22,628 bases of DNA from positions 1 to 22,628 of the IMG/VR virus record IMGVR_UViG_3300042898_002786; one strand, given 5' to 3'. Every line of letters starts with the position of its first letter. Positions within the stretch are counted from its first letter, which is position 1. The position numbers and the translations under genes are program-made. This DNA comes from a virus. The notes under the pieces were generated by a model that worked only from the letters and a program-made list of their open reading frames with translations, was not told the origin of the DNA and did not search any database. Positions 15,124-22,320 of this stretch are shown here, one piece after another.

Positions 15124-17973
15124 TTAGATGTTATTGAATGAAGCACCAGTGTTCATGATAACGAACTCAATTTGGATGAATTCAAGACTTCTTGTTGGTT
15201 TCAAGAAGATTTGACCAGTCAATTGATTTCTGTCGATGTCTTCTGGGCTGCTTGAAAGAACAACACGGAAGTCAGTCAAACCTCTTTCAGTTCTGATGTT
15301 ATCCAAGATTGGATTAACCAGTGCCAAGAATTGGTTTCTAACAACTGCATCATTTTGTTCAAACAACAATCTGATAGATACAGCAGAGATAAGTTTTCTA
15401 GCTTGTAACAACAATCTTCTAACGTTGATTCTGTTAAGAGCTGTTTCCTTAACTTGAAGTGTTTTATTACCCCAGATTTTGATACCGTCAGATGTGAAAG
15501 TAGCAATTGGGTTGATTCTGTTTTCATAAAGATTATCTCTTTCTGAAAGTGTAAGTTTCTTACGAGCTTGGATAGCATCTACATCACCACGTTGGATACC
15601 AGCAACCGCAAACCATGGGAATGCAATGTTGTCAGTCAACGCAATGTTACGTACTACGTCTCTGGTTGGTGGAACAAAAATCAATACGTTGTTTTCAGCG
15701 TCATTGATTTGAATCCATGGCCAGTAAGTACATGTATAGTTGCTGTCAAATTGGTCAGTCAAGTAATCAACAGCTTCTTGTGTGCTTAACAATTCACCAT
15801 TAACAGCGTCTGGTGTTGTTACAATATACAATGAGTCAGCTCTTTCTTGCTCAACCATTTCAATTGAAGCTTCAACCAAATTTGTATTATCCACGGTGTC
15901 AATACCTGGAGTTGCAAACACGTTGATGTTTACCGCTTCTGGATTTCTAAATGTCCAGATAGCTTCTAAATATGCGTAGTAATCAGAATTGATACCTAAA
16001 TCACCATTGCTAAGAGTTTTGTTTTGGAACGCACCACTAGTTAAACCAGCTTGACCTTTGGTTCCATTGATAATGAAACTATCCAAATTGCTTCTTCTAG
16101 TTCTGTAAACATCCCAACCATCAAAACCACCGTAAGGTACGAATGTAAATTTACGAGCATAAAGTTTTTCGTAGTCAGTTCCAACCAATCCAGCGTCTGT
16201 TCTAAATTCAGCATTACCTGTATCAAACAAGAATATTGGGCTGTAAGTTCCACCACTGCTGTTTATAGTTACAACAACATTGTCGATAGTAACACCAGTA
16301 GCGTCAACGTCCATGTGGAAACCTTTGGTCATACCAGTCCATTCGTTTAATGATGGGGTTGTAGGTACACCTTTGTAATCAAAAAAGTCAGTATCAATAC
16401 CTTTAGTTTGAGTGATACCTAAATAAAATTTACGTTTATTTTCAAATGTACCGTAAGTTTTTTTGTACATAACTGTTGGGTCAAGTACGCTACTATTGCT
16501 ATTTGATTGGTAATTACGAATTGGGAACCCAACGAAACCAGCTGGGAATGCATCGCTTGTATCTGAAGTATCATCCATTTCAATCAACACATAAGAAGAT
16601 TTAGAAACGTATACACCATCAGTAGTACCTATTCTTCTAGCAACATAGTTAGCAGAAGTTGGGTCCATTGTACAACGGCTATAGCTTTCCAACACTACTG
16701 GTTGAGCATCAGTATCGTAGAAGCTTCTGATATAGATATCAAATTCTTTGGTATCTGGTTTGATATTAAGGATAGAAATCTTAAATTGTTCGTTAGCTGC
16801 ATTACCATCAGAAATAGTGATGAATCTAAACAATCTTAATACTTTATTACCACGCAATTCTGATACAACGTAAGGAGTTACAGCTGATTTGAATTCTTGG
16901 AAATAATCAGAGTAAGTAGTACCATAATTGATAAGACTTTGTTTGATACCTTTGATTTTACCTTGAGCGTTAAGGTCTCTAAATAAGTTGTCATACAATT
17001 CTTCTACGAACAATGCAGTTTTACCATCTTGTGCACTTCTTCCTAATACTTTAGGCAAGTAGTTTCTTTGTGTTCTGTCCATAGACACAGTGTAATCAAA
17101 CAATCCTTGAAGGGTTGAATTACCACTCAAAGAGAATGTACCTAATGGGTCGTTGGTAGCCCCAGAGTAAGCTGGGTCAAATTGAACACCAGTTGCACCT
17201 GTAATTTCAAACGCTGGTAATTGAGTAGATACGTCAACTGTACCTCTTGAACGTAACAACGCTACTAGTTGGTTTTCAACATCACTATATGATGAACCAG
17301 AATAGTAAACAGTCACACCAGTTGTTGTACCAGTAATAGATGTTGTCATACCAGCACCTGTATAACTTGTTGCATTAACATACAAGTTAAATGAGGCACC
17401 AGTGAAGGTAGAACCTATTTTGATATATGAAGTACCAATACTTTGGCTAGAACCAGTTGAAGCCGTAGCTAAGTAAGATAATGTATCTGCTATAAACCCA
17501 ACATTAATTAAAGATTGAACCAATGGGTCAGCAGACACAAGGTTTGTGATTGTACCAGCAGATGTAGCTGAGAAGCTAATCAATGGTGAATATGATGCAC
17601 CACCACCAGTTGTACCACTAGTTGTAGTATCCAATGCTGCGTCAAGAGTAATACCCCAAGCCAAACCAGCATCAAAACCAGAAAAACCCAATACTCTAGT
17701 TACGAATAATTGGTTTGATTGAGAAAGATATGATTTTGCTATATAAGGTAACTCATATTGTGGAGCACCTGTATCTTTTACTTTGGTAGCGTTTAAACCA
17801 CCAAAAAAAGATTGGAACTCACCGTAGTTACTAATAAAAATTGGTTGGAAAGCTGGTCCTATAGTTGTTTCACCCACCAATCCAAGGGTTGTTACACCTA
17901 CTTGTCGTGTAACAAATGTTAAGTCTTTTTCTGAGGTATAAACACCTGGACTAACGAATACTTGTGTTGACAT
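15124..17973 (-). CDS. 18: Tail sheath protein (gp18-like)
   Basis: This is a 949-aa protein. The N-terminus, MSTQVFVSPGVYTSEKDLTF, and the following GLVGETTIGPAFQPIFIS then FQSFFGGLNATK are the hallmark of T4-type sheath proteins. The C-terminal third carries the conserved core: PEAVNINVFATPGID, YWPWIQIND, VPPTRDVVRNIA, FPWFAVAGIQRG, the INPIATFTSDGIKIWGNKTL strand, and the final SLEFIQIEFVIMNTG. The sheath forms a helical array of subunits around the tube and contracts to drive it through the envelope. T4 gp18 has 659 residues. The ~290 extra residues here are largely a Ser/Thr/Gly-rich beta region at about 110-330, probably a surface-exposed decoration domain. It is a monocistronic unit with its own motif (18020-18028) and a strong terminator. 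The start has an A/T leader (AAAAACAAAAACAAT) with no Shine-Dalgarno. Confidence 0.95.
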   Translation of the reverse strand: MSTQVFVSPGVYTSEKDLTFVTRQVGVTTLGLVGETTIGPAFQPIFISNYGEFQSFFGGLNATKVKDTGAPQYELPYIAKSYLSQSNQLFVTRVLGFSGFDAGLAWGITLDAALDTTTSGTTGGGASYSPLISFSATSAGTITNLVSADPLVQSLINVGFIADTLSYLATASTGSSQSIGTSYIKIGSTFTGASFNLYVNATSYTGAGMTTSITGTTTGVTVYYSGSSYSDVENQLVALLRSRGTVDVSTQLPAFEITGATGVQFDPAYSGATNDPLGTFSLSGNSTLQGLFDYTVSMDRTQRNYLPKVLGRSAQDGKTALFVEELYDNLFRDLNAQGKIKGIKQSLINYGTTYSDYFQEFKSAVTPYVVSELRGNKVLRLFRFITISDGNAANEQFKISILNIKPDTKEFDIYIRSFYDTDAQPVVLESYSRCTMDPTSANYVARRIGTTDGVYVSKSSYVLIEMDDTSDTSDAFPAGFVGFPIRNYQSNSNSSVLDPTVMYKKTYGTFENKRKFYLGITQTKGIDTDFFDYKGVPTTPSLNEWTGMTKGFHMDVDATGVTIDNVVVTINSSGGTYSPIFLFDTGNAEFRTDAGLVGTDYEKLYARKFTFVPYGGFDGWDVYRTRRSNLDSFIINGTKGQAGLTSGAFQNKTLSNGDLGINSDYYAYLEAIWTFRNPEAVNINVFATPGIDTVDNTNLVEASIEMVEQERADSLYIVTTPDAVNGELLSTQEAVDYLTDQFDSNYTCTYWPWIQINDAENNVLIFVPPTRDVVRNIALTDNIAFPWFAVAGIQRGDVDAIQARKKLTLSERDNLYENRINPIATFTSDGIKIWGNKTLQVKETALNRINVRRLLLQARKLISAVSIRLLFEQNDAVVRNQFLALVNPILDNIRTERGLTDFRVVLSSSPEDIDRNQLTGQIFLKPTRSLEFIQIEFVIMNTGASFNNI

Positions 17974-18019
17974 ATTGTTTTTGTTTTTAAATTATTATTT
18001 ACTTTATCGTTTTGTTTAA

Positions 18020-18028
18020 TATAAATAT
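18020..18028 (-). promoter_or_regulatory. Late-promoter-like motif before the sheath gene
   Basis: An exact ATATTTATA (within CTAATATTTATAT) lies on the coding strand 46 bp upstream of the sheath ATG. The same extended form CTAATATTTATA precedes the gp15 gene. Confidence 0.6.
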
Positions 18029-18040
18029 TAGCTTTTCTCC

Positions 18041-18055
18041 AAAAGTGGGAACCAC
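18041..18055 (-). terminator. Weak candidate terminator before the sheath unit
   Basis: On the minus strand, GTGG, TTC and CCAC form a 4-bp GC-rich stem followed by TTTTGG. It is weak on its own, but its place 12 bp upstream of the sheath promoter motif repeats the terminator-motif-gene order seen elsewhere. Confidence 0.3.
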
Positions 18056-18064
18056 CAATAAGAT

Positions 18065-18073
18065 ATATTTATT
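18065..18073 (+). promoter_or_regulatory. Plus-strand late-type motif before the 50-aa regulator gene
   Basis: ATATTTATT on the plus strand, the same variant as before the 426-aa gene, sits 49 bp upstream of the 50-aa gene and 2 bp before the palindromic operator candidate. A protein bound to that operator would cover the expected transcription start. Confidence 0.4.
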
Positions 18074-18075
18074 TT

Positions 18076-18107
18076 AGTATGTTTTTTAACATACTTTTGT
18101 CATACTT
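18076..18107. promoter_or_regulatory. Palindromic operator candidate with direct repeat
   Basis: AGTATGTT at 18076-18083 and AACATACT at 18088-18095 form a perfect 8-bp inverted repeat with a 4-bp TTTT spacer. The half-site CATACTT (18090-18096) recurs at 18101-18107, 11 bp further on, or about one helical turn. This gives three half-sites between the divergent sheath and 50-aa regulator genes. Ribbon-helix-helix proteins typically bind such repeated half-sites cooperatively. Read on the plus strand it could also fold as a hairpin with a short T-run, but no plus-strand gene lies upstream to terminate. Confidence 0.5.
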
Positions 18108-18122
18108 ATTTAAAAACACGCT

Positions 18123-18275
18123 ATGAAAAGAGATAAAAATATTAAAATTACAACAAAAACCCATCAACTCCTTAAAAATTATTGTGAAGAAAACGGTTTA
18201 AAAATGTTTTCTTACGTAGAAAAATTAATTCGTGACACATGCACGCCAAAGAAAGATTTGTATGGGGAAAATTAA
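18123..18275 (+). CDS. 50-aa ribbon-helix-helix-type DNA-binding protein
   Basis: ATG at 18123 opens 50 codons ending TAA at 18273-18275. The protein reads MKRDKNIKITTKTHQLLKNY, then CEENGLKMFSYVEKLIRD and a short basic tail. The layout fits a ribbon-helix-helix (Arc/MetJ-type) monomer: a short strand (NIKITT), a helix (KTHQLLKNYCEENG) and, after a loop, a second helix (SYVEKLIRDT). Such proteins dimerise through the strand and insert it in the DNA major groove. It is transcribed away from the sheath gene, and a palindromic site with an extra half-site lies just upstream, so autoregulation and possible control of the sheath unit are inferred. Its stop overlaps the convergent 57-aa gene by 4 bp. 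The family call comes from the pattern only; the small size limits certainty. Confidence 0.65.
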   Translation: MKRDKNIKITTKTHQLLKNYCEENGLKMFSYVEKLIRDTCTPKKDLYGEN

Positions 18276-18445
18276 AATATTAAATCTGGAAATTGTTCTT
18301 TTAATTGCTCCTCATATCTTAATTTAAAATCTTCTGGTGATTCAGCATCACCAGTCATTGTAAATATCACTTTATCGTCTTCTATAATTGAAGCGGTATA
18401 AGTATATAATTCTTTCGTTGCTATTGTTGTTAGTGTAATTTTCAT
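18272..18445 (-). CDS. 57-aa protein coupled to the fibre gene
   Basis: This small open frame begins at ATG 18443-18445, one base after the stop codon of the fibre gene (TAA-T-ATG), and ends TAA at 18272-18274. The sequence is MKITLTTIATKELYTYTASI, then a strand (DDKVIFTMTGDA) and a helix (SPEDFKLRYEEQLKEQFPDL), a compact beta-alpha fold. The direct junction implies translational coupling with the fibre protein. A small protein immediately downstream of a fibre gene is often a fibre-assembly chaperone or an accessory subunit, but I see no family signature, so that is only a suggestion. It overlaps the convergent 50-aa gene by 4 bp. Confidence 0.65.
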   Translation of the reverse strand: MKITLTTIATKELYTYTASIIEDDKVIFTMTGDAESPEDFKLRYEEQLKEQFPDLIF

Positions 18446-18446
18446 A

Positions 18447-20723
18447 TTAAAATTTTATTTTTTTTAGTGTCATAGAAGTTATTGTGATAATATTTGATGC
18501 TGATACCGCAGTCGACCAATACATTTTTAACGACAATAAATTTGATATTGTAGTATTGATAGTTTGAGGCATTGCTCTTTGAGACCCTCTTGATTGTGCT
18601 GCTGATGTATTAGCATTACCGTTAGCTTCAAATACTGTAAATTGACAATTACTAGAACTACCAGTAGTTTGCATATAAAAATGTGCTTTAATAATAAAAG
18701 GTTTTCTGGTTGTTGATGTTGATAACGAATTTATCTCACCATTGTTTAAAGCAACCCCACCAAGTGTAAAATCAAAAGCTGGGCTTGAACCAGTTCCAGC
18801 ACAACTAAAATCACCTATGACTTCTATTTCATATAAATCTGTTGTTAATAAGGAATTAGCAGAAAATGTATATGCAGTACCAATGTTTAATCCTGTAATA
18901 ACTTCAGTTGGTGTTGTTGTATTTACTATTTGCTGAACAGTATTTTTAAAAAATAAATATTGTGGTATACCAGATGGCATATCATTAGCCACTAAAGCTC
19001 TAAATGTTGGTGTTGCGGATGAACCAGAAGTAGGACCAGCAAACACTGTATTAGCATTTTGATTAGCTAATGTTAATGTTGTTGCTGATATAGTTGTTGC
19101 CGTTAAACCAGTTACTGTATTAAATGATGTGTTAAATGTACCACCAGTATTATTTGTAAAGGTAAATGTATTATTAGAATAAGAACCACCAGTGACTCTT
19201 ATATCTAATGGTAAATTCTGATATGTACTAGCTGATAAAGTATTTGCTGTTAATCCATTTGTAAAAACAGTATTACCAGATACAGTACCACCTGTAAATG
19301 GTGTACTAAACCCAGTTACACTAAAGGTACCACCTGTCTTATTAATAAAAATAGCTGTTCCGTTAGAGTAAGTACCCCCAGTAACAAATACGTCTAAGGG
19401 TAATCCTAAATATGTTGTTGCTGATAAAGAATCGTTAATAACCAAATTATTGGTTATTGTTCCACCACTCTTATCTAATTTATTATTTAGATTAGATTGA
19501 ATTGTTTGAATTATTGAACATCCACTTAATGAATCGCAAGTCAAACCTTGTTGTGTTGGCAAGGTTGAAACTGCGTATGAATAATGTTGAAGACCTTCAC
19601 TAACCAGTGTTATTATTTTTGGTTGATTATTTGTATTTGTAGCTCTTACAACAGCCACTACACTATCAGTAACAACAACAGGAGAACCACTGAAATAAAC
19701 ATCAGTTAATTGCATTGATGGGTTAGGTGAATTTGATGTTACGGCTGTTGGGTCTGTAGCAAATAATAAAGTTGATGTACCACCACTTGATAATTTATAC
19801 ACCTCAACAAAAATATTAAAACTAGCATTATTGTCCTCTTTATATGAATGCAAATAAAATGACCATACACCACCAGGTATTAGCGTAATACCTAAAACGT
19901 CTGATTGGAATGACGCTATTGTTTCTGTTGCACCAGTGTTTATAGTTACACCTGTTGATTGTTCAGCAGCAGTAGAAGCAGTTGTACTCAAATATCTGTT
20001 TCCATTTTTTGACTCTGAAATATTCAAATAAAATAATTCACCACCGCCACCACCAATTGAGAAACCACTAACATTAAAAGTTCCACCAGTATTGTTGGTA
20101 AATATTGCATTACCGTTTGTATAAGTACCTCCTGTAACAAATACATCACTAGTTTTAAAACCAGTTACACTGAATGTACCACCAGTATTGTTTGTGAAAA
20201 TAGCACTTCCATTAGAATATGTACCACCAGTAACTCTTATATCTAAGGGTAAACCCAAATAAGTTGTTGCACTAAATGTATTTGCAGATAAACCACTTGT
20301 AAAAATAGTATTACCAGATACAGTACCACCAGTGAATGAACTACTTGTATTAGAACTAAAACCAGTTACACTAAATGTACCACCTGTGTTGTTGATGAAT
20401 ACAGCTGTTCCATTAGAATAAGTACCACCAGTAACAAATGTATCTTGTATTAAAATACCAGTAAGATTTGAACCATTACCGTAAAATGTGGTTGCTGAAA
20501 TAGTAGTTGCCGAAATAGTGTTAGTTGTTAAACCATCATTTATTTGTAAACCACCAATAAAACTAATATTGTTATTACCTAACAATATCTGAGTATTACC
20601 ACTACAAGATAAAATATTATTTGTGTAAAATCCAGTACATGCACTATATACAGGAACACTACTATCCGTTGGTTCAATTATAAATGTTTGGTTTATATCA
20701 TACCCTGTTCCTACGTGGCTCAT
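18447..20723 (-). CDS. Repeat-rich tail fibre / receptor-binding protein
   Basis: This 758-aa protein starts at MSHVGTGYDINQTFIIEPTD, and its ATG overlaps the gp15 stop codon (ATGA). After an N-terminal region come ISATTFYGNGSNLTG and five copies of a ~27-residue beta repeat (VTGGTYSNGTA then NNTGGTFSVTGF). Between the third and fourth copies is a ~180-residue insert beginning GGGGELFYLNISESKNGNRY, probably a beta-sandwich domain. After the last repeat come ANTVFAGPTSGSSATPTFRA (a linker seen in many phage fibres) and a C-terminal ~170-residue beta-rich, Ser/Thr-rich domain that would bind the host surface. The T/G/N/S-rich beta composition is typical of trimeric fibres. The location between gp15 and the sheath is unusual and would also suit a collar or whisker fibre. 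The exact site on the virion cannot be read from the sequence. Confidence 0.75.
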   Translation of the reverse strand: MSHVGTGYDINQTFIIEPTDSSVPVYSACTGFYTNNILSCSGNTQILLGNNNISFIGGLQINDGLTTNTISATTISATTFYGNGSNLTGILIQDTFVTGGTYSNGTAVFINNTGGTFSVTGFSSNTSSSFTGGTVSGNTIFTSGLSANTFSATTYLGLPLDIRVTGGTYSNGSAIFTNNTGGTFSVTGFKTSDVFVTGGTYTNGNAIFTNNTGGTFNVSGFSIGGGGGELFYLNISESKNGNRYLSTTASTAAEQSTGVTINTGATETIASFQSDVLGITLIPGGVWSFYLHSYKEDNNASFNIFVEVYKLSSGGTSTLLFATDPTAVTSNSPNPSMQLTDVYFSGSPVVVTDSVVAVVRATNTNNQPKIITLVSEGLQHYSYAVSTLPTQQGLTCDSLSGCSIIQTIQSNLNNKLDKSGGTITNNLVINDSLSATTYLGLPLDVFVTGGTYSNGTAIFINKTGGTFSVTGFSTPFTGGTVSGNTVFTNGLTANTLSASTYQNLPLDIRVTGGSYSNNTFTFTNNTGGTFNTSFNTVTGLTATTISATTLTLANQNANTVFAGPTSGSSATPTFRALVANDMPSGIPQYLFFKNTVQQIVNTTTPTEVITGLNIGTAYTFSANSLLTTDLYEIEVIGDFSCAGTGSSPAFDFTLGGVALNNGEINSLSTSTTRKPFIIKAHFYMQTTGSSSNCQFTVFEANGNANTSAAQSRGSQRAMPQTINTTISNLLSLKMYWSTAVSASNIITITSMTLKKIKF
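19115..20440 (-). repeat. Five imperfect in-gene fibre repeats
   Basis: Five copies of a ~80-bp unit encode VTGGTYSNGTAIF-type repeats, at roughly 20358-20440, 20157-20235, 20067-20146, 19308-19390 and 19118-19200. Copies 2 and 4 are also preceded by a shared SATTYLGLPLD segment and copy 5 by a variant (SASTYQNLPLD). The repeats are similar enough at DNA level to recombine. The 19390-20067 interval is the non-repeat insert domain. Confidence 0.8.
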
Positions 20724-21781
20724 GCTATTGTGTTTCCGATTAATGTAAATTTCCCAAGTGTTAGGTAATTTTTATATACCTTTACCCTTACAATATCGTT
20801 TCCAAATAAGGTCAAAGGTGTTGATAAGACAGTACCGTCAAATACAATTGAATTATTAACATAAATAATTATTCTACTTAAATTTTCAATGTTGGTCAAT
20901 TGTGTAAATGAAACATCATATTGTGCTGTAAAGGTAAACTGATTATTAGCTTTAGGTTTCCAAACAAAATTATACACCACTTCATGACCTTTTTTGATTG
21001 GTTCAAAAATTACATCGTTGTAAATTCGTTTTTCATCTAATTCTAAAGTTGCAATCATTCTATTGATTGTTGGTATTACTTCATAATCTTCTTCGTCCAA
21101 CAAATAACCCAATAATTTCATTTCAAACATTTGAACATAAAATCTTCTATTTTCAAAGTTGTCAATATTGCTTTCATCACCTATGGCTTCCAAATGTAAA
21201 GGCATTGGATGGCCATTTACGTTGATATAACATTGTCTTGATTGAAAAGCTCTTTGAACTACTCTGTTGAATCTGTTCAAATCTTTCATTCTATTCGTAA
21301 ACAATCTTACTTCATAGGTAATGTCGACTGGTGTTGGTTGTGGAACCTTATAAAGGTCAATACCATGTCTAACACCATCCCATGTAGGGACTTTCATATA
21401 AGTATAGGTTCTTCCACCTGGTATGTTCCACAATCCAGCTTGGTTTTGGCCTTGTTGGATATCTGGTCTTCTAACTACGGTTATGAATGGCATTTCAATA
21501 TTTTTGTACTCTTCTGAAAACTGCCATGTTTTGGTAAATTCAGTCCATCTTTGAATTGTCAAGAAAACTACTGGAACCTTATTGCCATCAACAGAGATAG
21601 ACAAACCTTTGTCAGAACCTAAAAACTCAATAAAAGTTTGGTCCATATCTTCTTCCAACACACCTCTAGGCAAAAAGGTGCCTTTATCGGCTATACCATC
21701 AAGAATTTCTTGTCTTCTTTCTGGTCCAATTTTACCACTAACGATGTTAATGTCTGTTCTATATCCTTTTGGCATTGCCAT
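20720..21781 (-). CDS. 15: Tail sheath stabiliser / tail terminator (gp15-like)
   Basis: This 353-aa protein has a central part that follows the layout of T4 gp15. A VPVVFLTIQRWTEFTKTWQF stretch is followed by EMPFITVVRRPDIQ, then PTPVDITYEVRLFTNRMKDL with a helix NRFNRVVQRAF (T4: PSPIKMIYELSIFT), then HPMPLHLEAIGDES and ENRRFYVQMFEMKLLGYLLD. T4 gp15 (272 aa) forms a ring that caps the finished tube and sheath and joins the tail to the head. The last ~100 residues here (from about 255) form an extra beta-rich domain absent from T4 gp15. A motif lies only 4 bp before the ATG, after the 147-aa stop codon, so this gene may begin its own unit with a very short or no leader. The fibre gene overlaps its end. 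Confidence 0.72.
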   Translation of the reverse strand: MAMPKGYRTDINIVSGKIGPERRQEILDGIADKGTFLPRGVLEEDMDQTFIEFLGSDKGLSISVDGNKVPVVFLTIQRWTEFTKTWQFSEEYKNIEMPFITVVRRPDIQQGQNQAGLWNIPGGRTYTYMKVPTWDGVRHGIDLYKVPQPTPVDITYEVRLFTNRMKDLNRFNRVVQRAFQSRQCYINVNGHPMPLHLEAIGDESNIDNFENRRFYVQMFEMKLLGYLLDEEDYEVIPTINRMIATLELDEKRIYNDVIFEPIKKGHEVVYNFVWKPKANNQFTFTAQYDVSFTQLTNIENLSRIIIYVNNSIVFDGTVLSTPLTLFGNDIVRVKVYKNYLTLGKFTLIGNTIA

Positions 21782-21785
21782 ATCT

Positions 21786-21794
21786 TATAAATAT
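21786..21794 (-). promoter_or_regulatory. Late-promoter-like motif immediately before gp15
   Basis: An exact ATATTTATA (within CTAATATTTATA) lies on the coding strand 4 bp upstream of the ATG, in the 26-bp gap after the 147-aa gene. If it is a -10-like element, transcription would start at or near the A of the ATG. Confidence 0.5.
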
Positions 21795-21807
21795 TAGTCT
21801 TTTGTAA

Positions 21808-22251
21808 TTACATACCTCTAAATTCGGTATTATCTACTGGGGCACATTTTATTGTTCTAAATGCACCTTTGTATCCCATGATAGTGTGTTTATTGTCAAA
21901 ATTCTTAACCCCATCATTGACAACGCTAAAATACCTAACTTCAGTTTCTGTAACTGGATAACCTATGTAATCACCATAGCTTATCTGGGTATCCAATTCG
22001 CTTAATTGAGCATCATAAATACCAAACGTCAAATTACCATCTTGAATGTATCTCAAACTACCATTTTTATTGTAGGTTTGGTTTTCTGGTTCATCCATGA
22101 TAGGGATAACCTTCAGTTCAATAGGTGGAAAAAATCTGATACCGTCTTTTGATGCTTCCCCATACAAATTATCATACTCAGTCAACTGTCTATCAATTCT
22201 GTATAGAATCAAAGTGAAATTTCCGTCACCCTCAATAGCTTCACGTCCCAT
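21808..22251 (-). CDS. 147-aa probable neck/virion protein
   Basis: I do not recognise a definite family. The protein begins MGREAIEGDGNFTLILYRID and is beta-rich and polar, with FFPPIELKVIPIMDEPENQT, then LTFGIYDAQLSELDTQISYG, then DYIGYPVTETEVRYFSVVND, and a C-terminal NTEFRGM. Composition and size suit a small head-tail connector or neck protein, and in T4 the gene before gp15 is the neck gene gp14, but I cannot align it to gp14 with confidence. A second Met (M52 in IPIMDEPE) is internal, and the first ATG is supported by the uninterrupted frame. A terminator lies 10 bp upstream and no late-type motif is visible between it and the ATG. Expression must therefore depend on read-through or on a promoter of another type. 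Confidence 0.6.
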   Translation of the reverse strand: MGREAIEGDGNFTLILYRIDRQLTEYDNLYGEASKDGIRFFPPIELKVIPIMDEPENQTYNKNGSLRYIQDGNLTFGIYDAQLSELDTQISYGDYIGYPVTETEVRYFSVVNDGVKNFDNKHTIMGYKGAFRTIKCAPVDNTEFRGM

Positions 22252-22261
22252 ACTTATTTCT

Positions 22262-22290
22262 AAAAAAAAAAATCCTCTTCGGAGAAGAAG
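22262..22290 (-). terminator. Terminator after the endonuclease-like gene
   Basis: On the minus strand, CTTCTTCTCCGAAGAGG folds into a 5-bp stem (TCTTC/GAAGA, 3-nt loop) plus one outer pair, followed by A and then a run of eleven T. It lies about 30 bp after the stop of the partial gene at the right edge and only 10 bp before the next start codon. Confidence 0.7.
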
Positions 22291-22320
22291 CGGTTAATCC
22301 TAGTTATTGGTGTAATTTTT

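Noticed and set aside
15236-16350. Frames on both strands inside the sheath gene
   Set aside because: Shadows of a strongly supported sheath gene in other frames.
18076-18107. Plus-strand intrinsic terminator
   Set aside because: The hairpin is AT-only with a short T-run and there is no plus-strand gene upstream; an operator fits better.
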